Positions 31,729 through 41,160 of a stretch of 59,145 bases of DNA are shown piece after piece. A program made the position numbers and the translations under genes. The notes under the pieces were generated by a model. It searched no databases and was not told the DNA's origin. It saw only the letters and a program-made list of their open reading frames with translations. Source of the DNA: Candidatus Aegiribacteria sp. (GTDB lineage: Bacteria; Fermentibacterota; Fermentibacteria; Fermentibacterales; JCC-6); NCBI GenBank assembly GCA_030594645.1, contig JAUVEU010000009.1, positions 1 to 59,145 of the forward strand, read 5' to 3'. The stretch's first letter is position 1. Every line of letters begins with the position of its first letter.

Positions 31729-33192
31729 TTACCGCACCTCGGCTCTGGACAGGTCCATTGCTTTGTCCAGATCGACCCAGCGACCGGAATTCAGATACAG
31801 ATTCATCGCCTTTGCTGCACGCCGGCCGTGTCCCATCGCGAGAATAACCGTCGCAGCCCCGAGTACGATATCACCTCCGGCAAAGACACCGGGAACCGAG
31901 GTTTGACCTGTTAACTCGTTGACAACAACTCCGCCCCATCTTGTGACCTCCAGCTCCGGGAATGAAGCCGGTACAAGAGGGTTTGGACTGTTACCTATCG
32001 CGACGATCAGCGCGTCGGTCTCTTCGATGAATTCTGACCCTTCAATGGGAACAGGTCTTCTTCTTCCTGAAGAGTCTGGTTTTCCCAGTTCCATTTTAAT
32101 GAGCCTGGCTCCAGATATCCATCCATCCTCATTCCCGATAAGACTGACGGGGTTCTGCAGCAGGTGGAATTCAACTCCCTCTTCCCTGGCATGATGAATC
32201 TCTTCTAGTCTTGCCGGCATCTGTTCCTCTGCTCTGCGGTAAACGATAAGCGATCTGGCAGCGCCCATTCTCAGTGCAGTTCTGGCGCAGTCCATAGCAA
32301 CGTTTCCGCCGCCGACAGTGATTACTTTCTTCCCTGTTACTATAGGCGTATCGGTTTCCGGAAAACTGTAAGCTTTCATCAGGTTGGCCCTTGTCAGATA
32401 CTCATTAGCGGATAGAACACCCAGGAGGTTTTCTCCATCGACCCTCATGAATCGTGGAAGCCCTGCTCCGGTCCCGATAAATACTGTATCGAAATCTTCG
32501 ATAAGCTGACTTACCGGAGCTGTCTTGCCGACAACAAAATTGTATCTGAAATTGACACCTAGTTTTTCGAGATAATCAACTTCTCCCTGGACAATAGCTT
32601 TGGGAAGCCTGAATTCGGGAATTCCGTAAACCAGCACTCCTCCAGCCTTGTGAAGAGCTTCAAACACCGTCACTTCATGTCCGAACCTGATCAGGTCGCC
32701 TGCAACCGTTAAACCTGCAGGTCCAGCACCGATGACAGCGACCTTCCTGCCTGAAGGTTTGACTTCGGGCGGAAGATCATACTCTCCCTGTTCCCGTTCC
32801 CAGTCCGCTATGAACCGTTCGAGTTTCCCTATCATCACTGCTTTGCATGGATCTTTCTGCGCTTTTCCAACCGTGCAGACCAGCTGACACTGTTCCTCCT
32901 GGGGACATACCCTGCCGCAGATGGCGGGGAGGAGATTCTTCTCCTTCATCTTCTTTATCGCTCCGCGGAAATCTCCGTCCTCTATCAATTGTATAAAGCC
33001 TGGAATGTCAATTCCGACGGGACATCCTTCCACACAGAACGCGGTTTTGCATTGAAGGCACCTCTTAGCTTCCAGCATGGCCATCTCAGGGGTGTAGCCA
33101 AGGGGAACCTCTTCCACATTGGTGATCCGCTCGGCGGGATCCTGCTCGGGCATCATGGTTGGCGGAATTTTGAGTCTTTCCTTGATGTTCAT
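31729..33192 (-). CDS. nfnB: NfnB: NADPH/FAD subunit of NADH-dependent ferredoxin:NADP oxidoreductase
   Basis: 487 residues from the ATG at 33192 (GGGGATCAGGA upstream; four-base ATGA overlap with nfnA). N-terminal double [4Fe-4S] domain (CLQCKTAFCVEGCPVG; CGRVCPQEEQCQLVC), FAD motif VIGAGPAGLTVAGDLIRFG, NADP motif GGGNVAMDCARTALR and closing GVFAGGDIVLGAATVILAMG. This is the GltA/GltD-like family. Next to an nfnA it is diagnostic for Nfn, which reversibly couples 2 NADPH oxidation to NAD+ and ferredoxin reduction by flavin-based bifurcation. Cytoplasmic. Confidence 0.92.
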   Translation of the reverse strand: MNIKERLKIPPTMMPEQDPAERITNVEEVPLGYTPEMAMLEAKRCLQCKTAFCVEGCPVGIDIPGFIQLIEDGDFRGAIKKMKEKNLLPAICGRVCPQEEQCQLVCTVGKAQKDPCKAVMIGKLERFIADWEREQGEYDLPPEVKPSGRKVAVIGAGPAGLTVAGDLIRFGHEVTVFEALHKAGGVLVYGIPEFRLPKAIVQGEVDYLEKLGVNFRYNFVVGKTAPVSQLIEDFDTVFIGTGAGLPRFMRVDGENLLGVLSANEYLTRANLMKAYSFPETDTPIVTGKKVITVGGGNVAMDCARTALRMGAARSLIVYRRAEEQMPARLEEIHHAREEGVEFHLLQNPVSLIGNEDGWISGARLIKMELGKPDSSGRRRPVPIEGSEFIEETDALIVAIGNSPNPLVPASFPELEVTRWGGVVVNELTGQTSVPGVFAGGDIVLGAATVILAMGHGRRAAKAMNLYLNSGRWVDLDKAMDLSRAEVR

Positions 33193-34055
33193 TCCTGATC
33201 CCCCTTCAACGTGCCGGCGAGCCTGCATCCTGTTTCTGATGAATAGCGGTCAAGTGATTGTTTTTCATGCGATGAATACATCGTCAGACGTTTCATCAGT
33301 TCGTCGAAATCAACCTGATGGCCATCGAACTCCGGTCCATCCACACAGGCGAATTTGGTCTCACCTCCCACGGTCACTCTGCAGCCTCCGCACATGCCAG
33401 TTCCATCGATCATGATCGGATTCAGACTTACGATAGTTGGAATATCAAGTTCCTTCGTAAGAAGGCTGACAAATTTCATCATGATCGGCGGTCCCATCGC
33501 GACGCACAGATCGAAGTTCTCACCCTGACCGACAAGTTCCTTTATGGCATCTGTAACCAGCCCTTTGCGGCCCTTTGTTCCATCATCTGTTGTGATCAGT
33601 ACTTCGCTGCTCACATCTTCCATTTCCTTCTCGAGAATCAGAAGATTTGAGGATCTCGCGCCGAGTATGCTCATCACGCGGTTACCGATATCCTTCATTG
33701 CTTTCGCAACAGGATACAATGGAGCAATCCCTATCCCGCCGCCAACGCAGAGTACGTTCCCTACTTTCTCAATATGAGTAGGAACCCCAAGAGGACCGGT
33801 TATGTCCGGAATTGAGTCTCCAACCTTCATCCCGGCCATCTGCAGAGTTGTCTTCCCGACTGACTGCACGATGAGAGTAATGCTTCCCTCATCTGTATTC
33901 ACGTCAGCGATAGTAATCGGAATTCTCTCTCCCTCATCGCTGATTCGCACTATCACGAACTGGCCGGGCTTTCTATACCTGGCCACATCGGGCGCATGGA
34001 ATCGATATAGATGAATGTCAGGTCCAATCTCCTCTTTGTAAAGGATCTCATGCAT
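33189..34055 (-). CDS. nfnA: NfnA: NADH/FAD and [2Fe-2S] subunit of NADH-dependent ferredoxin:NADP oxidoreductase
   Basis: 288 residues starting MHEILYKEEIGPDIHLYRF, the typical N-terminus of sulfide-dehydrogenase/NfnA proteins; GAGGGGG lies six bases upstream. An earlier ATG at 34070 is too close to its own Shine-Dalgarno. FAD-binding barrel (RYRKPGQFVIVRI), NAD site GGGIGIAPLYPVAKAM, and the [2Fe-2S] ligands in MCGGCRVTV and FACVDGP. It oxidises or reduces NADH in the Nfn complex. The gene follows the 991-residue ATP-grasp gene by about 40 bases. Confidence 0.92.
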   Translation of the reverse strand: MHEILYKEEIGPDIHLYRFHAPDVARYRKPGQFVIVRISDEGERIPITIADVNTDEGSITLIVQSVGKTTLQMAGMKVGDSIPDITGPLGVPTHIEKVGNVLCVGGGIGIAPLYPVAKAMKDIGNRVMSILGARSSNLLILEKEMEDVSSEVLITTDDGTKGRKGLVTDAIKELVGQGENFDLCVAMGPPIMMKFVSLLTKELDIPTIVSLNPIMIDGTGMCGGCRVTVGGETKFACVDGPEFDGHQVDFDELMKRLTMYSSHEKQSLDRYSSETGCRLAGTLKGDQE

Positions 34056-34096
34056 AAGCAGCCCCCTCATTCTCCTTTGTTAAATTGCAGCGGTAT

Positions 34097-37072
34097 CTAT
34101 GGTTTAACCATTACTCCACTGCCGGAACGTCCATCAATCATTACTTTTACAGGTGATTCAAGGCTTATGTGACGCAGTAGTTCGCCATCGGCTGCTGCCG
34201 GTTGCAAATCAAGCCACGACCAGTCTATAAAATTGCTTTCCTTGACATGAGACACCGTGAAGTAGGCAACACCAAGCGAAGTCATATTCTGAAAAAAATG
34301 AGATCCCTGCGATGGATCGATATTCATGTTCTGCTGGCTTGCCTCCATTATAACCTTCACACCTGAAATCTGGCTCCAGGTTACCGGTATACCCAGCCAG
34401 GGATCTGTTGAACCCCATCTGCCGGGTCCGATAAGCATGTAAGATTTACCTTCACTGCTCAGTTCTCTGTTGAGTTTGTCCACTTCCTTTACAATCGCGC
34501 GGGTTTTCGATGCGTCGAACAGATCCGGTTTTACATACACAATATCTTTGATCGTATCGATTATTCCGTTTCCCAGCGCTGTATCCGTCCAGCAGAAAAG
34601 TTCTTTTTTCTCCATATCAGCCAAATCTACTTTCACCAGTCTGTCACTGACCACCATGGGTCTTATCTGAAGCAGACTGAATTCAGCTGGAAGGGGTCGC
34701 TTCTTACCGAGAGTAACCGCGAATTCGATCTCTACAGGACACCCCATGGCTTCCTCGCCCATAGTAAGCAGCGTATCGGTAAGAGGGGCGAGTGGAAAGA
34801 TTTTATTTTTGAGAATATGCGCGAAGTTGATCACCCTGGGTCCTGGTAGCATGATTCCGTCAAGTACCCGCTCATTGGCCGCATCGTATGTTGAAGCCAG
34901 GTATTCCAGGGTTCCGTCACTCTCCGCAACTCCAGGATCCTGAAGAATCAGAAATTGATCCTCATCAAGGGAAGAACTCCATTCGGAGTGACCCATACTC
35001 ACAGCATAGAAGCTGTGCTGTGAGTTGTTCATCATATCCTTGAGGGTTGCGAATTGAGGAAGAACCCTCGGAAACTTCGGCGTAAACCGAAGTGAGACGC
35101 CACCGTCAACAATTGATTTTCCAAGTCCCAGCGCAACATTCACAACTCCATCCTCCGGCTTTGCGGAACCGGTTGGATAGAAATCATAAGACCGGCCGAC
35201 TCCGGCGAAATGCGGGTAGAAGGAATGCCCGTAATCCCTGCCAACCACTTCCTGAAGAAGAACAGCCATCTTCTCGTCCTCCACGCGGTGGTTCGTCGCT
35301 GTGATATATGACTTCGCGGCTTTGAGAAATGTGGAAGCGTAAACGAATTTAATGGCATCCGCCAGTTCATTGAATCTCTTGTCTTCGCTCCGGGAATTAT
35401 TCGGAAGCATCTTTGTGGCGTAAATGCCTGCGAATGGCTGATACATCGCATCCTCGAGGAGACTTGAGGATCTCACTGCAATCGGCGTTCGGACTGCTCT
35501 GATATAGTCTCTGATATCCCCGAGAATGGTCGGGGGAAGGTCAGCCTTCAAAAACTGTCTTAAAATTCTGAGATCATTATCACATTCAAGGGCAAATTCC
35601 AGCAATTTGTTCTGATACATGAATTTATCGAAGAACTCCGTCGTTATTATAAGTGTACGTGGAACGGAGACATGTACTTTCTTGAATCTGCTTTCATCAA
35701 AATTGGCTGCCAGCACCCGATCAATGAAAGCCAGCCCTCTTCCTTTGCCGCCCATTGAACCTGATCCCAGTCTGCTGAAAAGAATCTGGTCTTCATGGAA
35801 GGATCTGCTGTAATCTGACACATATCCCCGCCTGCTCTCTTTGTTGAAATCTCTGAAGATATCAACCAGTCCCGTTCTGACTTCGAGCGGGGTTCCATTT
35901 ATTGATAGGTTCTCCTGTACCCTGCATGCGAGTTCAAGTTCTGTCTGTATCTTCAGCCAGCGAACCAGCTCGCCGGTACTCAAACTCTTATAAACGGATT
36001 CAGCAGGTATTTTGTCGATAAGCTGATTCATTTCTTTAATATTTGAAACTGATCTGCTGATCTCTCCATCATCATTTCTGAAGACAAGATCGCCGAATCC
36101 GAAGGACTCGGCGAGACATTTTCTGAGATCACTCATCAGCGCCGGTGAGTTCTTTGAAATGTATTCAACATCCAGCGCGGCAGCGATCTTCTGCCCTTTT
36201 GATTCAGATGTCTGCAGGATAACGGGCATTTCCGGTCGAGTTTCCTTTATCTTCCTGATAAGGATTTTTCCGGCTTTTTCATCCAGTTCACCTTTTCTGA
36301 GAAATTTCAAATCGGTGATCACTCCGATGAGCGAGTCTCCATGAGTTTTGAGTACCTTTTCAGCTTCCTCAAGTGAAGTAACCATAAGTACTTTTGTTCT
36401 GGTTCTGGCTCTGAGATTTCTTTTCGTAAAGGATGAAAATCCGTCGAGAATTTCTATGTTTCTCTCCTGTATTATGCTTATAATCTCGTACAGGTATCTT
36501 GAATAAAAATGAACATCATCCTCAACAAGCAGAAGGCAGGGAACTCCGAGTTCGACGCAGTCATGTTCCGCGTTTCTTGAATCCTCAACAAGTCTGATTA
36601 TTCCCAGTACTGTTTCTCCGCACCCAAGCCAGGTGAAAACCCTGTTGGTTTCATCAGTCCAGTGTTTTTCCTGCAGCCTCACCAGTTCCTCAGGACTGTG
36701 AGCCAGAATAACAACCGGAAGATCGGAGCGAATAGTCCTGATATTCCCGATGAATTCAGGGAAATCCATACTTCCGATTCTTGCCATGCAGATAATAAGA
36801 TCGATACCTTGCCCCGTGTCTTTTTCGAGAAGTTCAAGGGCGGCATCAGCATTTGATATCTGTGTAATTACAGGGATATTCCCTGCGTCACTTATCGTGT
36901 AGGTGTTTCCCAGAAGGTCTCCAAGTCTTCCATCCTCCTCTATCATATAGTAATCGTACAGACTGCATATGAGCAGGATATTCCGGACTCTGGTTTTCAT
37001 AAGGCTGTCCAGCCGGGATTCAATTCTCCTCAATTGAAGCCTTTGTTCTCTTCCTTTGGGTACTTTCGTCAC
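34097..37072 (-). CDS. Receiver-like domains fused to a PEP synthase-type ATP-grasp domain
   Basis: 991 residues; GTG start with AGAGGA seven bases upstream. Two receiver-like domains (about 30-150, degenerate; about 180-330, with LLLVEDDVHF, an Asp in VITDLKF and Ser/Lys near the end) precede a PPDK_N/PEP-synthase ATP-grasp domain (about 430-800: GGKGRGLAFIDRVL, TPIAVRSSSLLED, PFAGIYATK). A C-terminal domain carries YMLIGPGRWGS and GSHFFQ. The phosphohistidine domain and PEP-binding barrel of real PEP synthase or PPDK are absent. It is a paralogue of 38721-41069. It cannot carry out the full PEP reaction; an ATP-dependent regulatory or kinase-like role is inference. It lies just upstream of nfnA. 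Confidence 0.8.
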   Translation of the reverse strand: MTKVPKGREQRLQLRRIESRLDSLMKTRVRNILLICSLYDYYMIEEDGRLGDLLGNTYTISDAGNIPVITQISNADAALELLEKDTGQGIDLIICMARIGSMDFPEFIGNIRTIRSDLPVVILAHSPEELVRLQEKHWTDETNRVFTWLGCGETVLGIIRLVEDSRNAEHDCVELGVPCLLLVEDDVHFYSRYLYEIISIIQERNIEILDGFSSFTKRNLRARTRTKVLMVTSLEEAEKVLKTHGDSLIGVITDLKFLRKGELDEKAGKILIRKIKETRPEMPVILQTSESKGQKIAAALDVEYISKNSPALMSDLRKCLAESFGFGDLVFRNDDGEISRSVSNIKEMNQLIDKIPAESVYKSLSTGELVRWLKIQTELELACRVQENLSINGTPLEVRTGLVDIFRDFNKESRRGYVSDYSRSFHEDQILFSRLGSGSMGGKGRGLAFIDRVLAANFDESRFKKVHVSVPRTLIITTEFFDKFMYQNKLLEFALECDNDLRILRQFLKADLPPTILGDIRDYIRAVRTPIAVRSSSLLEDAMYQPFAGIYATKMLPNNSRSEDKRFNELADAIKFVYASTFLKAAKSYITATNHRVEDEKMAVLLQEVVGRDYGHSFYPHFAGVGRSYDFYPTGSAKPEDGVVNVALGLGKSIVDGGVSLRFTPKFPRVLPQFATLKDMMNNSQHSFYAVSMGHSEWSSSLDEDQFLILQDPGVAESDGTLEYLASTYDAANERVLDGIMLPGPRVINFAHILKNKIFPLAPLTDTLLTMGEEAMGCPVEIEFAVTLGKKRPLPAEFSLLQIRPMVVSDRLVKVDLADMEKKELFCWTDTALGNGIIDTIKDIVYVKPDLFDASKTRAIVKEVDKLNRELSSEGKSYMLIGPGRWGSTDPWLGIPVTWSQISGVKVIMEASQQNMNIDPSQGSHFFQNMTSLGVAYFTVSHVKESNFIDWSWLDLQPAAADGELLRHISLESPVKVMIDGRSGSGVMVKP

Positions 37073-37326
37073 ACGAGTTCCTCTCGCTGATACTGGATTC
37101 TTTGCTTAAAGAATACTCTACAGATGCAATTACAGATAAACGCACCAGGTCAGCATCATATCTTCCGACAAAGCATAAGGTCAAGTAAAGATATATAATG
37201 CCTGGTGTTCGTGAAAGCTGTTGTGCCATTGACAGAGTGATACGTCCTCAATTAAGCTAACACCTTCAATGTAAAGGAATGATCTGGTTTAATAGTTCAA
37301 CATTATCCTTTGAAAGGGGAGCAAAA

Positions 37327-38679
37327 ATGCTCGAAGAACTCTACCAGAAGGTAGTACAGAGGGATCCTTCTCAGCCGGAATTTCATCAGGCTGTCCAGGA
37401 AGTCCTTGAATCGCTTGAAGTGGTGCTTGATAAGCACCCTGAATACAGGAGCGCAAAGATACCCGAGCGAATCGTTGAACCTGAACGGGTCATCATGTTC
37501 AGGGTTCCCTGGGTAGATGACAGTGGAGAGATCCATGTGAACCGTGGATTCCGTATCGAGATGAACAGTGCTATAGGACCTTATAAAGGCGGTCTCCGTT
37601 TCCACCCTTCGGTGAATCTTGGTATCCTGAAGTTCCTCGCGTTTGAGCAGGTTTTCAAAAATGCTCTCACAACCATCCCCATGGGTGGCGGTAAGGGTGG
37701 ATCCGACTTCGATCCAAAGGGAAAATCCGACCTTGAAGTAATGCGCTTCTGCCAGAGCTTCATGTCCGAGCTTTTCCGTCACATCGGACCAAATACCGAT
37801 GTCCCGGCAGGCGATATAGGCGTTGGCGGACGTGAGATCGGTTTCCTTTTTGGACAGTACAAAAAACTTCGTAATGAATGGAGCGGCGTACTTACAGGTA
37901 AAGGCCGCGAGTATGGCGGAAGTCTTATCAGACCCGAAGCTACCGGTTACGGCGCAGTCTACTTCGGGGAAGAGATGCTTAAGACCCGTGGTGACAGCTA
38001 CCAGGGTAAGATCTGTCTTGTATCTGGATCAGGTAACGTTGCCCAGTACTCAACTGAGAAGATCAACGAACTTGGCGGTAAAGTGGTCACACTTTCAGAT
38101 TCCACCGGTTACATTTACGATGAAGACGGTATCGATGCCGATAAACTCGCATTTGTAATGGACCTTAAAAATGTAAGAAGAGGTAGAATAAAGGAATACG
38201 TAGAGAAATATCCGAACGCTGTCTACACAGCTGTCGATACTGACCTCGACTACAATCCTCTCTGGGATCATAAGGCTGATTGCGCGTTCCCGAGCGCTAC
38301 ACAGAATGAGATCAACGCGAAGGACGCTCAGAACCTTATCAACAATGGTGTCTTCCTTGTTTCCGAGGGAGCCAACATGCCAACGGTTCCTGATGGTGTA
38401 AACATTTTCCTTGACCACAAAATTCTATATGGTCCCGGGAAAGCAGCTAACGCCGGTGGAGTTTCGACTTCAGGTCTCGAGATGGCTCAGAACGCCATAT
38501 TCTCAAGCTGGACCCGCGAAGAGGTTGATGAGAAACTTCATAACATCATGATCAGTATACACAGCCAGGCTTACGAAGCAGCAAAATTCTACGGTGATCC
38601 TGGGAACTATGTGCTTGGAGCTAACGCAGCCGGCTTCCGCAAGGTCGCCGATGCCATGATGGCTCAGGGCGTAGTCTAG
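37327..38679 (+). CDS. gdhA: NADP-type glutamate dehydrogenase
   Basis: 450 residues, the length of hexameric NADP-specific enzymes such as E. coli GdhA. The ATG at 37327 has AAAGGGGA seven bases upstream; the frame could extend to 37279 but lacks a good site there. Signatures are NRGFRIEMNSAIGPYKGGLR (substrate), IPMGGGKGGSDFDPKGKSD (catalytic Lys), GDIGVGGREIGFLFG, and the nucleotide motif VSGSGNVAQYSTEKI. It aminates 2-oxoglutarate with NADPH. It is divergent from the 991-residue protein and stands between two ATP-grasp genes. Confidence 0.95.
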   Translation: MLEELYQKVVQRDPSQPEFHQAVQEVLESLEVVLDKHPEYRSAKIPERIVEPERVIMFRVPWVDDSGEIHVNRGFRIEMNSAIGPYKGGLRFHPSVNLGILKFLAFEQVFKNALTTIPMGGGKGGSDFDPKGKSDLEVMRFCQSFMSELFRHIGPNTDVPAGDIGVGGREIGFLFGQYKKLRNEWSGVLTGKGREYGGSLIRPEATGYGAVYFGEEMLKTRGDSYQGKICLVSGSGNVAQYSTEKINELGGKVVTLSDSTGYIYDEDGIDADKLAFVMDLKNVRRGRIKEYVEKYPNAVYTAVDTDLDYNPLWDHKADCAFPSATQNEINAKDAQNLINNGVFLVSEGANMPTVPDGVNIFLDHKILYGPGKAANAGGVSTSGLEMAQNAIFSSWTREEVDEKLHNIMISIHSQAYEAAKFYGDPGNYVLGANAAGFRKVADAMMAQGVV

Positions 38680-38697
38680 ATAGTCTAGAACCTGAGG

Positions 38698-38717
38698 GGG
38701 GTCGGAAATACGACCCC
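38698..38717. terminator. Hairpin between convergent genes
   Basis: GGGGTCG (38698-38704), a six-base loop, and CGACCCC (38711-38717) form a perfect seven-base GC-rich stem exactly between the stops of gdhA (plus) and the 782-residue protein (minus). It can serve both directions. Only short T runs follow, so efficient intrinsic termination is not certain. Confidence 0.6.
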
Positions 38718-38720
38718 TTC

Positions 38721-41069
38721 TCACCTCTTCAGATACGCGAGCGCTGAATCGGAGTCACTATCCATTATTACACAGACAGACGCTCCGGGGAATTCATTTG
38801 AAATCTTTACAACCTTGATAATCTGCTCAAACTCTTCCGAATTACTTACAAGCTTTCGAAGTATGTTCTTGGAAGTACTGAATATATCCTCTTTGAATAT
38901 CACTCCTGGCTCATCCGGGTATAAGGGGAGATATTTGATATTAGCTTCCACAAGATCCTGGAAAAAGTGGGTTCCGAAAGATAGATCAGGCACATAGCCC
39001 TGTTTGGTCTTTGCGACCTCTATCAGCATGGCTGTGTTGTTGATATCACTGTAACCAACGTGAACACCCATTTTAATATCACCTTTACTTCCCCATCTTC
39101 CAGGACCGATCAGTACAAATTTCTTATTGGGAAGTTTCTTGTTCAGCTGTCCTATTATATGACCGACCTGAAGAAGTCCATCTCTTGATGAAATCCTGTC
39201 ATACTCGTCTCCATCAACATAAACAAGATATTCTATGTTATGGCATAGACCGGACATGATGTACCTGTCCGCCGTAAAAAGTATATCCTCCTTCGGGATA
39301 TTCTTCGGAATTGATGTATCTGCAAGCCCGTCTCCGATACTCTGCGGTCTGCACTGAAGCAGGTAAGGCGTATGAATATCAGAACTGTACGCGAATTCAA
39401 TATCAACAGGCATTCCAATCTCATCCTCAAGAATGCTGAGCATTGTCTTAAAGAGTAAAGGAACCGGGCTCTTCTCGAGAAGATTATGGAATGTTACCAC
39501 TGTATCCTTGTTTTCAATATTGAACATCGAACCCGGTGATAACTGGATGTGGTCGCCTTCATCAATGGAGACTATGTAGGAAAGACATGGGAATTTACTG
39601 CCGCACTCCTTGATAATGCTATCTACACTGACGGTTTCAAGACAGCCTTTTTCGAGGTTGATCACATCCATATGTTTTTGTGCGTAACGGAGTATCTCAT
39701 CCTCAGCTGCATTGATTCTGATCTTTGGCTGTCCGGGACTCATGAGAACAGGAAAGTCTTTTCCTGTTCGATCTACCGCCCTTGTTCCCAGCCCGGTAAC
39801 CAGCCTGACCATTCCATCTTCCTTTTTGATCCTCGGAGACCATCTGTAATCGTTCCTGCTGAATGCCACTCCGGCAAAAGGCGGGAAATAGTACTTGCCT
39901 ATCCTGTTGCCGACGACCTCCTGTATAAGAATACCCATCTCTTCATTAAAATCAAGCAATCCCCGTTCGCGGCGGTACTCAATGGGATCAGGACCGAATA
40001 CGCTTGCGTATACTTCCAGGATCGCGTCGGATATGGCTTCCAGTCTCTCTTTCCTGGTGCCTGTATTGGCAACGAAAAGGCTTTTGTATTTACCTGCAAA
40101 AGCAGCTCCGGAGCTGTCCTCGAGTAAGCTTGATGATCTGACTATCAGAGGCGCTGAACCAAGATGGTCCAGCGCAAAGTTCAAACCGCTTAGAACACAT
40201 GATGGGAGCTGGGAATGCTTGAATACCTGCTCCAGAAGCTCGTATTCCTGCCTGATTTCATTAGTATCCGAATACTTGATTGCAAGCATCTCTTCAAGCG
40301 CATTGTAGTGAATGAACTCCAGAATGGAATCGGATGATATGTACCATGTCTTTGGTATCCTGAGGTTCCTGAGTACTACATTGTGTTTCCTGTGTGAATC
40401 AAGAATTTTCTGAGCCCGGAACAAACCTGAAGCTTTTCCGCCGACTTTTCCGTTACCGTTGAGAGGCCCGATAGTATGATCAAGCACCTCACTGAAATCC
40501 TCTATCCGGACATGTTTGCTGATCGTGTTGATATACTGCAGATCATCGTTGAATATTCGCCTTGTAATGTCTACAATTATGCCCCTCTGTTCGCTTCTGT
40601 CCATCTTTTTGTTTTTGTCCGGAAGCAGAACGTATTTTTCCAGAGCTTCCCTGAGCTGCCCCAGAGGAACATCTCTGCGGTCAGCAATTACAGAAAGAAA
40701 CCTGGTACTCTCATATCGGAGCCATCTGTGAATAGCCTGAGAAAGCTCCTCAGGTGACAGTTCCTCTTCAGCAACGCTGAAAACCTGGTTTGTGATGCTT
40801 TCCAGATCCTGATAATCAATCCTGGGCGCAGGTTGATTTTCTCCATAAGGATCACCTGTCTTGTTTCCAATTGCTTTTCTTAAATGGAACTGCTCCATGA
40901 TTTCGGATATTTTCTTGACTTTGCGCTTGAAAAGGTAGTTCATCATCTTCCTGCTCAAACGCTTCAGCAGAACTGGATCTGTATCTCCAAGAAGATCAAC
41001 AACTATTTTCCATTCGGGTTTGTTTGCATCTTTTAATTTAACCTGGGGATTTGCAGCTTTTTTACTCAT
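38721..41069 (-). CDS. Stand-alone PEP synthase-type ATP-grasp protein
   Basis: 782 residues. A helical N-terminal region (1-200) precedes a PPDK_N-like ATP-grasp domain (about 205-560: GGKASGLFRAQKIL, APLIVRSSSLLEDS, AAFAGKYKSLFV, DIEFAYSSD) and the same C-terminal domain as its paralogue (VLIGPGRWGSKGD, FGTHFFQDLVEANIKYLPLY). As in the 991-residue protein, no phosphohistidine domain or PEP/pyruvate barrel is present. The receiver domains are missing. It lies between the two glutamate dehydrogenase genes and downstream of the second one. Function unknown; a nucleotide-driven regulatory role is inference. Confidence 0.8.
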   Translation of the reverse strand: MSKKAANPQVKLKDANKPEWKIVVDLLGDTDPVLLKRLSRKMMNYLFKRKVKKISEIMEQFHLRKAIGNKTGDPYGENQPAPRIDYQDLESITNQVFSVAEEELSPEELSQAIHRWLRYESTRFLSVIADRRDVPLGQLREALEKYVLLPDKNKKMDRSEQRGIIVDITRRIFNDDLQYINTISKHVRIEDFSEVLDHTIGPLNGNGKVGGKASGLFRAQKILDSHRKHNVVLRNLRIPKTWYISSDSILEFIHYNALEEMLAIKYSDTNEIRQEYELLEQVFKHSQLPSCVLSGLNFALDHLGSAPLIVRSSSLLEDSSGAAFAGKYKSLFVANTGTRKERLEAISDAILEVYASVFGPDPIEYRRERGLLDFNEEMGILIQEVVGNRIGKYYFPPFAGVAFSRNDYRWSPRIKKEDGMVRLVTGLGTRAVDRTGKDFPVLMSPGQPKIRINAAEDEILRYAQKHMDVINLEKGCLETVSVDSIIKECGSKFPCLSYIVSIDEGDHIQLSPGSMFNIENKDTVVTFHNLLEKSPVPLLFKTMLSILEDEIGMPVDIEFAYSSDIHTPYLLQCRPQSIGDGLADTSIPKNIPKEDILFTADRYIMSGLCHNIEYLVYVDGDEYDRISSRDGLLQVGHIIGQLNKKLPNKKFVLIGPGRWGSKGDIKMGVHVGYSDINNTAMLIEVAKTKQGYVPDLSFGTHFFQDLVEANIKYLPLYPDEPGVIFKEDIFSTSKNILRKLVSNSEEFEQIIKVVKISNEFPGASVCVIMDSDSDSALAYLKR

Positions 41070-41084
41070 CAGGTATCCTTCTAT

Positions 41085-41117
41085 CCGGGGACACGCACCA
41101 GAGCGTCATGTCCCCGG
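41085..41117. other. Strong hairpin between the second gdh and the ATP-grasp gene
   Basis: CCGGGGACA (41085-41093) and TGTCCCCGG (41109-41117) form a perfect nine-base GC-rich stem around a 15-base loop. It lies downstream of the minus-strand gdh and 16 bases before the start of the next minus-strand gene. There is no T run behind it, so it may be a processing, attenuation or mRNA-stability element as well as a terminator. Confidence 0.5.
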
Positions 41118-41160
41118 GTGATAAGGCTCTTCTGCTCAATGCACATTATCGGACAAGTTC

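Noticed and set aside
34097-41069. PEP synthase or pyruvate phosphate dikinase
   Set aside because: Only the ATP-grasp domain is present; the swivelling phosphohistidine domain and the PEP/pyruvate TIM barrel are missing in both proteins.
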